Assembly (NCBI GenBank): GCA_046342195.1
Contig: JBKDQE010000007.1
Location: 1-31,561, forward strand
Direction: 5' to 3'
DNA from: CANHBY01 sp046342195
GTDB lineage: Bacteria > Pseudomonadota > Gammaproteobacteria > Burkholderiales > Burkholderiaceae_C
Length of the DNA: 31,561 nt
This document shows positions 7,864 through 16,203 of the stretch, piece after piece. Each line of letters opens with the position of its first letter. Within the stretch, counting starts at the first letter, position 1. The notes beneath the pieces are model-generated. The model was given only the letters and a program-made list of their open reading frames with translations, did not search any database and was not told the DNA's origin. The translations under genes and the position numbers were made by a program.

Positions 7864-8253
7864 TCATTGATAAACTGACACGGTCACAATGTTACTGTCG
7901 GAGCATAAACCCTCCTGATCACAAGCCCGGGCCATAAAACTGACAAATGGCCCGGCATTGATCGGAACCGCGGTATTCCAATTTGGCGGCGGAGACCAGA
8001 CCGCCCCCAGCAAAACCGGAGGAACTCCGTCATCCAATCGGTAAAAACGAACATGTTCCATGCCGTTCGCAGCATAAGCTGAAGCCCGCAGAAGAAGGCC
8101 TTCACCCCGAAAAGCCACCGAAGTAGAAACCGTCAACGAGACTTGCGGCGGGGGGCCTACATCTTCAAAGCCGCCGCCACAGGCAGCAAGGCCCAACAAC
8201 ACAGGCACACCCACCAGAAACTGAGCTATTTTTTTCAACCAATGAGCATTCAT
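7864..8253 (-). CDS. Small secreted lipoprotein, Ig-like fold possible, function unknown
   Basis: The 129-residue product starts with a lipoprotein signal: basic MNAHWLKK, a hydrophobic stretch QFLVGVPVLLG and the lipobox L-A-A-C, with the acylated Cys about residue 25 followed by GGGFED. The mature part (about 100 residues) reads like one beta-sandwich module: SLTVSTSVAFRGEGLLLRAS, VRFYRLDDGVPPVLLG, and a terminal CDQEGLCSDSNIVTVSVY with two Cys that could form a disulfide. This resembles Ig-like or cadherin-like modules in surface proteins. I do not recognise a named family. It lies 70 bases upstream of mcm on the same strand, so it may be co-transcribed, but nothing links it to propionate metabolism. 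No good ribosome-binding site precedes the ATG. Confidence 0.7.
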   Translation of the reverse strand: MNAHWLKKIAQFLVGVPVLLGLAACGGGFEDVGPPPQVSLTVSTSVAFRGEGLLLRASAYAANGMEHVRFYRLDDGVPPVLLGAVWSPPPNWNTAVPINAGPFVSFMARACDQEGLCSDSNIVTVSVYQ

Positions 8254-8523
8254 AAGGGTTTATGCGGCTTCAAAGTCGAAGCCCTGGATCAATTGAGAAC
8301 ATTCTGGCTGACCTGGGACAATTATGATCAGCCCGACCCAAATCCGCGAAAAATCAATCTGCCAAGCCGTCATTCCGTCGGACTCTGCAATCTGAACGTC
8401 TCATTCAGGCGTTTGGTTGGCTAAGCTGCATTGATTTCATCCAACTCATGCCACCTCCCCCACACGCCAATGACAATCGCCACACCTTGTGGCAAGGGTC
8501 CATGCGATACCCGCCTCAGTGCC
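8254..8523. other. Gap between ABC permease and lipoprotein genes
   Basis: This 270-base stretch has no supported gene. An exact 6-bp stem-loop GCCACA-CCT-TGTGGC lies at 8479-8493, about 30 bases past the permease stop, without a T-tract; it may be a weak terminator. The rest should hold the lipoprotein promoter, but I cannot identify -35/-10 boxes with confidence. Confidence 0.4.
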
Positions 8524-9738
8524 TCAGCCCACCTTCTTTTTCCATTGACGAGCAATCAACAGCAAGCTTGCTGAAACCAACAAGATGGCCGTAGCCCAAG
8601 GCGCGATCCATTGCCAGAAACTTAAGGCTTCGCCCTTGAACACCCGCCCCATCATGGCGTGCTGCCCCAAACCTGGAACCAAACTGGCCCAGCCCTGGGG
8701 GTTGATGATATTCAATGAAGAAAGCAAGGGCAAGGTGGTAAAAATCATCATCACGATGGTGGCGCTGGCCTGGGCCTCCTTGACGCTGCGGCAACGGATC
8801 GCTACCGCCATCAACAAGGCCGATACACAGCCGGCGAAAGGCAATAAAATCGCCATGGAGAGGGCCACTTGAGTCGGCCCGAACTGGATCAAACTGCGCA
8901 ATACATCACCCTTGAAAACCCATTGAGCCGGAATAAAACTGGCACAACTCAACAGGGCCACTGCGCCTGAAATTGTCGACACCGCAGCCCATTTTCCCCA
9001 AGCCAAAGCCATTCCTGACACCGGGTTCATCAGCAAAGGCTCCAGCGAGCCCCGCTCACGCTCTCCTGCGGTGGTGTCCAATGCTGCATTCATGGCGCCA
9101 GACAAAACCGCCATAATAAATACCCACGGCAAGACGGCGCTGATCGCTGCAGCCCTGGAAAAGGCGCTGGCCAAATCATGTTCTTGCCAACGCACGGGTT
9201 CCAAAATACCCGGCGAAATGCCCCTGAGGGCCAAAGCCAGCGTGGCACGCTCAGATTTGAAGGCCGCCAATAATTGCCCCCAGCGCCCCACGCCCGCTTG
9301 TGCTTGCTGATTCCCGCTGTCCGTCATCAAGGTGAGTAAAGGGGCTTTGCCTGCGGTAAGGTTGGCTTCAAAATCAGGGGGAATTTGCAACACCGGGTCA
9401 TGAAATCGGCCGCTGCGCAACAGCACTTCCACATCGTTCGGGGGCTCTTTGATGCGATAAGTTTGGCGGGCCAAGAAGTTTTGCAAGGTGGGGGCATATT
9501 CAATTCCCCTCACCCACACCTCACGTTGCTCAGCCCGGTCTTGCAGCCCGGACATCCAAAATGACAGCGCCCACAACATCAGGGGCGCGAGCAACACACT
9601 TGAGGCTAAAACAACCCATAAAGTCCGGTGGTCCCGCAGGGCATCCTGAAGTTCTTTGCGATAGATCGTCAAGGCCTGTGAAAACAGAGCGGTTGAAGGT
9701 GTTTCTGTAGCGAGTTTCATGGTGTTGAAATCGATCAT
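8524..9738 (-). CDS. ABC-2 type transporter permease (NatB-like)
   Basis: The 404-residue inner-membrane protein has the layout of ABC-2 permeases. A cytoplasmic N-tail with YRKELQDALRDHRTLW precedes TM1 (about 43-62). A large extracytoplasmic domain follows (about 65-205), and then five further hydrophobic segments: VLPWVFIMAVLSGAM, the VSTISGAVALLS region, ALSMAILLPFAGCVSALLMA, ATIVMMIFTTLPLLS and a final ILLVSASLLLIA. The GERERGSLEPLLMNPVSG motif between TM2 and TM3 is typical of NatB/YhaP exporters. It forms a pair with the ATPase gene that ends 22 bases upstream. Substrate unknown; homologues export Na+, drugs or cell-surface material. Start by ATG at 9738; the ribosome-binding site is weak, so an ATG at 9720 is possible. 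Confidence 0.85.
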   Translation of the reverse strand: MIDFNTMKLATETPSTALFSQALTIYRKELQDALRDHRTLWVVLASSVLLAPLMLWALSFWMSGLQDRAEQREVWVRGIEYAPTLQNFLARQTYRIKEPPNDVEVLLRSGRFHDPVLQIPPDFEANLTAGKAPLLTLMTDSGNQQAQAGVGRWGQLLAAFKSERATLALALRGISPGILEPVRWQEHDLASAFSRAAAISAVLPWVFIMAVLSGAMNAALDTTAGERERGSLEPLLMNPVSGMALAWGKWAAVSTISGAVALLSCASFIPAQWVFKGDVLRSLIQFGPTQVALSMAILLPFAGCVSALLMAVAIRCRSVKEAQASATIVMMIFTTLPLLSSLNIINPQGWASLVPGLGQHAMMGRVFKGEALSFWQWIAPWATAILLVSASLLLIARQWKKKVG

Positions 9739-9760
9739 CCCCTGAGTCAGGCCAGAGCGC

Positions 9761-10555
9761 TCAAAGCGTGGGTTTTGATGGCTGCTCTTCAGAGCGGTCT
9801 GAAAAAGCCAACTTCACGAAGGCATCTTCGAAATGAGCTTGGCCCGTCTCAGCTTGCAATGATTCCACGGTGCCACAGGCCACACTTCGACCTTTTGACA
9901 CAATAACCACTGAATCGCATAAATAAGCCACCTCCTGCATGATGTGCGTCGACAGCACAATGCACTTTCTCCCGCCCTCAGAAGACCGCAGCAAGCGCAA
10001 AGTATCTCGCAGAGCACGAGTGGCTAATACGTCCAGGCCATTGGTGGGTTCATCCAAAATGATATTGGGGGGGTCATGGACCAGCGCACGGGCCAATGCA
10101 GTTTTCAGGCGCTCACCCTGGCTGAAACCCTCGGTACGTCGATTCAACAAAGGCTTCAGATCGAGCAGGCTTGACAAAATTTCGACCCGATGATGAGCAC
10201 AATCTTCGCTCAGCCCTCGAAGCCGGGCATAGTAAAGAATGTTTTCGCGTGCTGTCAAACGTGGGTAGAGGCCTTGGGCATCGCTCAAGACACCCAGCCG
10301 GGCCAATGCCGTATGCGGGCTTGACTGCACATTGTACCCGTCAACTTCAAGCGTTCCGGCATCCGGCGTCATCAACCCTGCAAGCATGCGCAAGGTGGTG
10401 GTTTTACCAGCGCCATTCGGGCCCAGAAGACCAGTGATGGTGCCATTGTTGGCAAGCAGGCTGACATCACGCACGGCTTCCACCGGGGGCCGCTTGGCGA
10501 GCCAAGGCCAGCTTGCTGAATGAAACCGTTTGGCCACCCCTTGCAGTGCAATCAT
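9761..10555 (-). CDS. ABC transporter ATP-binding protein (NatA/CcmA-type)
   Basis: The 264-residue ATPase would power the adjacent permease. It has Walker A GPNGAGKTTTLRML, the signature FSQGERLKTALARAL, Walker B NIILDEPTNGLD and the switch His in VLSTHIM. The signature is FSQGE rather than LSGGQ, common in ABC-2 exporter ATPases. Start is placed at MIALQGVAKRF (ATG at 10555), because family members begin just before the first beta strand; the frame stays open 36 codons upstream but that part is unlike any ABC domain. A poor ribosome-binding site leaves the start uncertain. The gene lies 115 bases after metZ, so it may have its own promoter. Confidence 0.88.
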   Translation of the reverse strand: MIALQGVAKRFHSASWPWLAKRPPVEAVRDVSLLANNGTITGLLGPNGAGKTTTLRMLAGLMTPDAGTLEVDGYNVQSSPHTALARLGVLSDAQGLYPRLTARENILYYARLRGLSEDCAHHRVEILSSLLDLKPLLNRRTEGFSQGERLKTALARALVHDPPNIILDEPTNGLDVLATRALRDTLRLLRSSEGGRKCIVLSTHIMQEVAYLCDSVVIVSKGRSVACGTVESLQAETGQAHFEDAFVKLAFSDRSEEQPSKPTL

Positions 10556-10670
10556 GGCAACAACGGCACTTGACCAACGAGTCCCGGACACCCGCTTGCA
10601 TGCACAATGAAACAGGTCTTCATGATTACCTTCATTTTCTGCGTGAGCCCCGCATCGCATCATAAAGAAA

Positions 10671-11927
10671 CTATCTTGCGAACTGAGCCCCCAAAGAATT
10701 CAAGCCTCGGAGCAAATCGGCTTGAATATCGGGAACATGCTCCAGGCCCATGGCCACGCGAATCAAGCCTTGGGAAATGCCTGCAGCTTGGCGCTGCGCT
10801 TCGCTCATCCGGCCATGCGAAGTGCTGGCAGGGTGCGTGATGGTGGTTTTCGTGTCACCCAGGTTGGCCGTAATAGAGCAAATGCGCGTGTGGTCAATGA
10901 CCTGAAAAGCGCATTCTCTCAGCTTATCTGGATGAGCCTGAACTTCAAACGATACCACTGCCCCGCCCTGCCCTGATTGCTGGGCCATGGCCAAATCATG
11001 CTGGGGGTGACACTTCAAGCCAGGGTAATAAACACAAGCCACCTGCGGCTGCTGCTGCAACCATTCGGCCAATTGTTGTGCTTTTTGGCACTGAGCCATC
11101 ATCCGCAAGGACAAGGTCTCCAAGCCCTTGAGAACCACCCAGGCATTGAACGGAGAAAGACTCATGCCGACGGTTCTCAAAACCGGAATAAATTGGCTTT
11201 CGATCAGAGACTGCGAACCACACACTGCTCCCGCCACAACCCGGCCTTGACCATCGAGGTACTTGGTTCCTGAGTGAATCACCAGATCAGCCCCCAACTC
11301 CACAGGGCGCTGCAGCGCGGGAGTGCAGAAACAATTGTCAACTGCCAGCAGCGCCCCGGCCTCATGGGCAATGCCCGCCAGAATTTGAATGTCACATACC
11401 TGGGTCAAAGGGTTGGTGGGAGACTCGGCAAAAAGAAGTTTGGTTTCAGGCCTGAGCGCCGAGCGCCAAGCCGCAGGGTCAGTCTGGGAGACAAAGGTGG
11501 TTTGAACCCCAAATTTGGCAAACTCACGACCAAAAAGACCGATGGTCGAACCAAATACGCTTCGAGAACAAACCACATGATCTCCAGCTTTCAGCAGAGC
11601 CATGCCCGTTAACAGAATCGCTGCCATACCACTGGCCGTGGCAATGCACGCTTGCGCCCCCTCCAGGGCCGCCAGCCGGCGCTCCATCATGGCCACCGTG
11701 GGATTGTTGAAACGTGAGTAAACGAAAGCTTCTTCTTCGCTGGCAAAGCGGCGAGCCGCAGTGGCAGCATCAGCATGAACAAAACTGCTTGTCAAGTAGA
11801 GTGCTTCAGAATTCTCTCCCCATTGGCTGCGCGGTAAGCCTTCCCGGACAGCGATGGTGTCTTGATGCACTCCCTCAGGCCAATCCATGCGGGGAATGCG
11901 AGGCCATGATTTTTCTTGATGGCTCAT
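10671..11927 (-). CDS. metZ: O-succinylhomoserine sulfhydrylase
   Basis: The 418-residue PLP enzyme of the Cys/Met metabolism family makes homocysteine directly from O-succinylhomoserine and sulfide in methionine synthesis. Motifs are YSRFNNPTVAMMERRLAALE, ATASGMAAI, DNCFCTPALQRPVELGADLV and the PLP lysine in HSGTKYLDGQGRVVAG. The L-D-G-Q-G-R sequence after the lysine points to MetZ rather than cystathionine gamma-synthase. The ATG overlaps the purF stop by four bases (ATGA, 11924-11927), giving translational coupling. The purF-metZ pairing is common in proteobacteria using this route. Confidence 0.93.
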   Translation of the reverse strand: MSHQEKSWPRIPRMDWPEGVHQDTIAVREGLPRSQWGENSEALYLTSSFVHADAATAARRFASEEEAFVYSRFNNPTVAMMERRLAALEGAQACIATASGMAAILLTGMALLKAGDHVVCSRSVFGSTIGLFGREFAKFGVQTTFVSQTDPAAWRSALRPETKLLFAESPTNPLTQVCDIQILAGIAHEAGALLAVDNCFCTPALQRPVELGADLVIHSGTKYLDGQGRVVAGAVCGSQSLIESQFIPVLRTVGMSLSPFNAWVVLKGLETLSLRMMAQCQKAQQLAEWLQQQPQVACVYYPGLKCHPQHDLAMAQQSGQGGAVVSFEVQAHPDKLRECAFQVIDHTRICSITANLGDTKTTITHPASTSHGRMSEAQRQAAGISQGLIRVAMGLEHVPDIQADLLRGLNSLGAQFAR

Positions 11928-13450
11928 GAAGTCTGCCCTGAAGGATTGGCCAAGGCCAAACGGGAGTGCGTCGCGCCCTCATCTTCATGGGCTTGTGACT
12001 GCCTCTGGGCGGAAATAGTATGAAAATCTTCGGCACTGACATTCCCGGTAATATAGTGGCCATCAAAGCAGGATGCCTCGAAACCAGACACTCTGCGGTT
12101 CAGTTGGCCTACCACCCGCTTCATGGCTTCAAGATCTTGGTAAATCAGTGCATCGGCGCCAATAAACTGACGTACTTCTTCCAAGTTGCGGCCATGAGCA
12201 ATGAGTTCTTTCTTGGTGGGCATGTCAATGCCATACACATTCGGAAACCGAACCGGAGGCGCCGCCGAAGCCATGTACACCTTGAGCGCCCCGGCGTCAC
12301 GTGCCATTTGCACAATTTCCTTCGAAGTGGTGCCGCGCACAATCGAGTCATCGACAAGAAGCACATGGCGATTTTTAAATTCCAGGCCAATGGCATTCAG
12401 TTTTTGTCGCACTGATTTTTTGCGCACCTCTTGGCCAGGCATGATAAAAGTACGGCCTACATAGCGATTTTTTACGAAGCCTTCACGATAGGGTTTCCCA
12501 AGGCGCTGAGCCAGTTGCATGGCCGCAGGACGACTCGACTCAGGAATAGGAATGACCACGTCGATTTCATTGGGCGGAATGGTGGAAATGACGCGCTGAG
12601 CCAAGGTTTCACCCATATTCAAGCGGGCTTGATAGACAGAAATACCATCAATCACTGAGTCAGGCCGGGCCAAGTAGACGAACTCAAAAATGCAGGGCTG
12701 GAGGCTGGGATGCACCGCGCATTGCCGGGCATGCACTTTTCCCGACGAATCTACAAAAATAGCCTCGCCTGGCTGCACATCGCGAACCACATCATGCCCT
12801 GTGCCTTCGATGGCCACGGTTTCACTGGCCACCATCACTTCCGGGCCTTCAGGAAGATCGCTGCGACCAAAACTCAAAGGGCGAATACCAAACGGATCAC
12901 GAAATGCCAACAGGCCATGGCCGGCGATCAAGGCAATCACGGCATAAGACCCCTTCACCCGCCGATGCACAGCGCTCACCGCATGAAAGATGGCCTCGGG
13001 GCTGAGAGGGCTATCGCGGGCTGCTTTTTCAAGTTCATGTGCCAACACATTAAGCAACACTTCGGTGTCGCTGTCGGTGTTGATGTGGCGGCGGTCAATG
13101 TCAAAAAGCTCTTGGCGCAAGGAATGGGCATTGGTCAGGTTACCGTTATGAACCAGAACAATCCCGAAGGGCGCATTCACATAAAAAGGCTGCGCCTCTT
13201 CCTCGTTGTAAGCATTGCCTGCTGTCGGGTAGCGCACCTGTCCCAAACCCACCCCCCCTGGAAGCGCACGCATATTTCGGGTACGAAACACATCTCGTAC
13301 CATGCCTCGTGCTTTGTGCATGAAGCATTTGGTGCCTTGCATTGTGACGATGCCGGCAGCATCCTGCCCCCTGTGCTGCAAGAGGAGGAGAGAATCGTAA
13401 AGCAGTTGATTCACAGGAATGTTCGAAATCACACCCACAATGCCACACAT
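11924..13450 (-). CDS. purF: Amidophosphoribosyltransferase
   Basis: The 508-residue enzyme catalyses the first committed step of purine synthesis, PRPP plus glutamine to phosphoribosylamine. The N-terminal Ntn glutaminase begins MCGIVGV, so Cys2 becomes the nucleophile after Met removal without a propeptide. LLQHRGQDAAGI, GQVRYPTAG and GNLTNAHSLRQEL follow. The C-terminal phosphoribosyltransferase domain carries VLLVDDSIVRGTTSKEI for PRPP binding and IDMPTKKELIAHGR. Length is normal. It follows cvpA by 12 bases and overlaps metZ. The last 30 or so residues are hydrophilic and poorly conserved in the family. Confidence 0.96.
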   Translation of the reverse strand: MCGIVGVISNIPVNQLLYDSLLLLQHRGQDAAGIVTMQGTKCFMHKARGMVRDVFRTRNMRALPGGVGLGQVRYPTAGNAYNEEEAQPFYVNAPFGIVLVHNGNLTNAHSLRQELFDIDRRHINTDSDTEVLLNVLAHELEKAARDSPLSPEAIFHAVSAVHRRVKGSYAVIALIAGHGLLAFRDPFGIRPLSFGRSDLPEGPEVMVASETVAIEGTGHDVVRDVQPGEAIFVDSSGKVHARQCAVHPSLQPCIFEFVYLARPDSVIDGISVYQARLNMGETLAQRVISTIPPNEIDVVIPIPESSRPAAMQLAQRLGKPYREGFVKNRYVGRTFIMPGQEVRKKSVRQKLNAIGLEFKNRHVLLVDDSIVRGTTSKEIVQMARDAGALKVYMASAAPPVRFPNVYGIDMPTKKELIAHGRNLEEVRQFIGADALIYQDLEAMKRVVGQLNRRVSGFEASCFDGHYITGNVSAEDFHTISAQRQSQAHEDEGATHSRLALANPSGQTS

Positions 13451-13462
13451 AAAATTGATCCT

Positions 13463-13993
13463 TCACACATTAAAAAAGCGATGGAACTCATGGGGAAGCC
13501 AGGGCTTGATCGTGCCCCAAGCCTCACGAACCCATTGAACACCAGGCGCTGAAAGCCAAAGATGGTGATGATCCAGGGGGGTGAGCGATACCAGCATCAC
13601 CATGCACAGCAAAATCAGACCCCCACGACAGAGCCCGAAAAAGGCGCCAGTCAACCGATCCAGCAGGCTCAAAGGTGTGGCTTGCACCAGCCAGCGCACC
13701 AGCCGAGTCAACAGCCCCCAAGTCAACAAAGCCAAAACAAATGTCACGCCCAGTGCCGCGGCCGAATTCAGTGCACTATTTGGCGCGCCAATCGGCCACT
13801 GATGGACCAACCAAGGCGCCCCCGAAATCGCCGCCCAGTAGGCCACCACCCACCCAAGCAAGGACATCAATTCATAGACCAAACCACGCACCATACCCAC
13901 CAGAACTGACAGAAGGAGAATGCCGGCAAAAATTGCATCAATCCAGTTCCAATTCCAGTGCGAAGTCCAATTCGAAGTCCAATTCCAATTCAC
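13463..13993 (-). CDS. cvpA: CvpA family membrane protein (colicin V production)
   Basis: The 176-residue inner-membrane protein has four hydrophobic segments: AIFAGILLLSVLVGMVRGLV, LMSLLGWVVAYWAAISG, ALGVTFVLALLTWGLLTRLV and AFFGLCRGGLILLCMVMLVS. The G-x-x-R-G-L-V-x-E motif after TM1 and L-D-R-x-x-G-x-x-F-G before TM4 identify CvpA. The family is needed for colicin V export in E. coli and for envelope stress tolerance elsewhere. The only workable start near TM1 is a GTG at 13993, ten bases after the dedD stop; the frame is open much further upstream but overlaps dedD. The first 17 residues are a W/N repeat unlike other CvpA proteins, which normally begin right at TM1. Confidence 0.85.
   Translation of the reverse strand: MNWNWTSNWTSHWNWNWIDAIFAGILLLSVLVGMVRGLVYELMSLLGWVVAYWAAISGAPWLVHQWPIGAPNSALNSAAALGVTFVLALLTWGLLTRLVRWLVQATPLSLLDRLTGAFFGLCRGGLILLCMVMLVSLTPLDHHHLWLSAPGVQWVREAWGTIKPWLPHEFHRFFNV
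13943..13990 (-). repeat. Degenerate 6/12-bp tandem repeat in the cvpA start
   Basis: Right after the GTG the coding strand alternates AATTGG units with ACTTCG, CACTGG and AACTGG units, encoding NWNWTSNWTSHWNWNW. The 12-base unit AATTGGACTTCG occurs twice in tandem. Such a tract can expand or shrink by slippage without breaking the frame. Confidence 0.75.
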
Positions 13994-14003
13994 AAAACAT
14001 CCA

Positions 14004-14774
14004 TCACAAAACAAGAACAAGCGCCGAAATGCCAGCTGCCTTGACGCGCGCCAGCACTTTTTCAGCTTCCTCCTTGGAAGTCCACGGCCCCACCCGAACC
14101 CTGATGCGCTTGCCCTCAGAAGTTTCAACCACCTGAACAAAAGTTTTGAAGCCCAGTTTTTCAAGCTTGGAACGCACATCCTGCGCCGCCGAACCTTCAG
14201 CAAATGAACCTGCCTGAACAATAAACCGCCGAGGCTTTTCATCGGAAGATCCGGGCCTGGAAGGTGACTCAAGGTGCATGGAAGAACCACGCTGAGATAC
14301 CGCCACCGGGGTCGATGCTGTGACGGACTCCGTGCGAGCCAATGCGGCCAAAAGAGGGGCGGAAGCTACTGCAGCAGCCTGCTTTGCAGGCTCCGTTACA
14401 AACGGGGCTGAGGCCTCATGGAGGGGCGGCCCATCGACGCCCTCAGGCCGAGCCTCAGTCAAGGCGGGTTCAACCATTGGTGCTTGGGGGCTTGCAGGCT
14501 TGTACCGGGGCATGACCAACGGCGGGGCCGAATCGTTGCGCGGAATTTGAATGGGAATATCAATGGCCACAGGCCGCGGCTGGGTTTCAAAAAGTACAGG
14601 AAAAACAAGCACGCCAATAAGAACCAAAACGGCGGTACCCATCAGGCGATGCCGGGCCAGGGTACGAGCCTGCTGAATGGCCTCATCTGGGGAACTGCCC
14701 ACACTGGCAGAGCGGGGTTCAGCGTACTGGGGGGCAGCTTGATGATTGGACTTGAAGACAGACAGCAGGCCCAT
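14004..14774 (-). CDS. dedD: SPOR-domain cell-division protein (DedD-like)
   Basis: The 256-residue bitopic protein has a short cytoplasmic N-tail, one TM segment (LMGTAVLVLIGVLVFPVLF, about 44-62), a Pro/Ala-rich periplasmic linker and a C-terminal SPOR domain (about 180-256) starting RRFIVQAGSFAEG and including VRVGPWTSKEEAEKVL. SPOR domains bind denuded septal peptidoglycan, and DedD takes part in septation. The folC-dedD-cvpA-purF order matches E. coli and supports the name. The ATG at 14774 (MGLLSVFK) is chosen because AAGGAA lies nine bases upstream; the ATG at 14783 would be only one or two bases from that site. Confidence 0.85.
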   Translation of the reverse strand: MGLLSVFKSNHQAAPQYAEPRSASVGSSPDEAIQQARTLARHRLMGTAVLVLIGVLVFPVLFETQPRPVAIDIPIQIPRNDSAPPLVMPRYKPASPQAPMVEPALTEARPEGVDGPPLHEASAPFVTEPAKQAAAVASAPLLAALARTESVTASTPVAVSQRGSSMHLESPSRPGSSDEKPRRFIVQAGSFAEGSAAQDVRSKLEKLGFKTFVQVVETSEGKRIRVRVGPWTSKEEAEKVLARVKAAGISALVLVL

Positions 14775-14833
14775 AAGCGGCATTTCCTTGATGTAAAAAA
14801 GCGGGCAAGAAAGAAAAGGCGCCAGAGGGCAGA

Positions 14834-16153
14834 TCAACCCGCATGCCCCAGATGCTTGGCTGCCAATTTTGGCAAGCCCTGCTTAAGCACGCCACCAACC
14901 GTGAGAAAAGAACCAAAAATCACGATTCTATCAGCCGGCTCAGCACGCTGAATAGCTTCATGCAGAGCGCGGTCAGGAGATTCATGACAGGATGCACTTG
15001 CACCGCCAGGAACGACAGCAGCCAAGTCTAAATTGCTGAAAAGAGTTTGCAGCGAAGCGGCTTGAGCAGCACGAGGCAGTGGGAGATCCGTAAAATACCA
15101 GTGATCAACCCAAGGTGCCATTTGCCTCAAAATGGTGCCCAGATCTTTATCAGCCATGGCCCCAAAAACAGCATGAGTACGAGGGAAAAACCCCATATGG
15201 TCTAAATTTTGAGTCAGGGCTGCCACGGCATGAGGATTGTGCGCCACATCCAAAACCAGGGTTGGCTGCCCCGGAACAATTTGAAACCGACCGGGCAAGT
15301 CGACCCAAGCCAGCCCGTTGCGAACCGCCTGCACAGACACAGGCAGGCGGTCACTGAGCGCCTCAAAAGCAGCAAGGGCGGCACTGGCATTGAGCAACTG
15401 ATTGGCCCCGCGCAAGGCCGGATAAGCCAAGGCATTCAGGCGCTTGTGGCGGCCTTTCCAGGCCCATTGTTGCTTGTTACCAGAAAAGCCAAAGTCACGG
15501 CCCAACAAACGCAATTCAGCACCCACAGATTCTGCCACAGCAATCAGGCTGGCAGGGGGCACGGGGTCACCCACCACCACAGGCCGACCCTGGCGCATAA
15601 TCCCCGCCTTCTCGCGGCCAATCGCTTCTCGATCTGGCCCCAGGTACTCGACATGGTCGAGGTCAATGCTGGTAATAATGGCGCAATCTGCATCAAAAAC
15701 GTTCACAGCATCCAGACGCCCTCCGAGCCCGACTTCAAGGATCACGAGATCCAGTGGCGCCTGAGACAGCAAACGGGCAATCGCGAGTGTGGTGAATTCG
15801 AAATAAGTCAGGCTGATGCCCTGACGGGCCCGCTCGACCGCTTCAAAATGGGGCAGAAGATCCGACTCAGAAACAGCCGCCCCTTGAACACGACAGCGCT
15901 CACGAAAATGAACCAAGTGGGGCTTGGCGTACAAACCAACACGGTAGCCCGACTGCAAAGCAATCGACTCGAGCATGGCGCAGGTAGAACCTTTGCCATT
16001 GGTGCCTGCCACAATCACCAGAGGTACAGAAAAGCACAGGCCCAAATGTGAAGCGACTTCACGCACACGATCCAAGCCCATTTCGATTTCGGTGGGGTGC
16101 AAGCGCTCGCATCGGGCAAGCCAAGCATCCAGAGTTTGAGGAAGATCTGTCAT
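14834..16153 (-). CDS. folC: Bifunctional folylpolyglutamate/dihydrofolate synthase
   Basis: The 439-residue Mur-ligase-superfamily enzyme adds glutamate to dihydropteroate and then to reduced folates. It shows the P-loop VIVAGTNGKGSTCAML, ITSIDLDHVEYLGPDREAIG with REKAGIMR (the carbamylated-Lys region), and LDVAHNPHAVAAL plus VFGAMADKD in the C-terminal ligase domain. Length is normal. The ATG at 16153 has no recognisable ribosome-binding site; a TAATAT box lies about 8 bases before it, so the message may be leaderless. It heads the folC-dedD-cvpA-purF-metZ cluster. Confidence 0.93.
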   Translation of the reverse strand: MTDLPQTLDAWLARCERLHPTEIEMGLDRVREVASHLGLCFSVPLVIVAGTNGKGSTCAMLESIALQSGYRVGLYAKPHLVHFRERCRVQGAAVSESDLLPHFEAVERARQGISLTYFEFTTLAIARLLSQAPLDLVILEVGLGGRLDAVNVFDADCAIITSIDLDHVEYLGPDREAIGREKAGIMRQGRPVVVGDPVPPASLIAVAESVGAELRLLGRDFGFSGNKQQWAWKGRHKRLNALAYPALRGANQLLNASAALAAFEALSDRLPVSVQAVRNGLAWVDLPGRFQIVPGQPTLVLDVAHNPHAVAALTQNLDHMGFFPRTHAVFGAMADKDLGTILRQMAPWVDHWYFTDLPLPRAAQAASLQTLFSNLDLAAVVPGGASASCHESPDRALHEAIQRAEPADRIVIFGSFLTVGGVLKQGLPKLAAKHLGHAG

Positions 16154-16203
16154 AGCGCTGAATATTAGCGCGTGAAATCAAGTGGCAAAAATCATTTTGA
16201 AGG
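16154..16203 (-). promoter_or_regulatory. Candidate folC promoter and start-adjacent hairpin
   Basis: On the minus strand, TAATAT (about 16162-16167) is preceded 16 bases earlier by TTTGCC and followed after TCAGCGCT by the folC ATG. The expected transcription start would fall at or next to the ATG. GCGCT (16155-16159) and AGCGC (16167-16171) form a short inverted repeat around the box. The -35 match is weak. Confidence 0.4.

Noticed and set aside
8143..8424. 93-codon plus-strand open frame near the lipoprotein
   Set aside because: It overlaps the lipoprotein signal region in antisense and shows no motif or conserved start.
12710..13552. 280-residue plus-strand open frame over purF and the end of cvpA
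   Set aside because: It crosses two conserved minus-strand genes; composition is that of an antisense shadow.
13994..14290. Long N-terminal extension of the CvpA frame
   Set aside because: The added residues are the dedD gene read in another frame; CvpA proteins start at the first TM segment, so the GTG at 13993 is preferred.
15209..16051. 280-residue plus-strand open frame inside folC
   Set aside because: It is antisense to conserved FolC motifs with no independent support.
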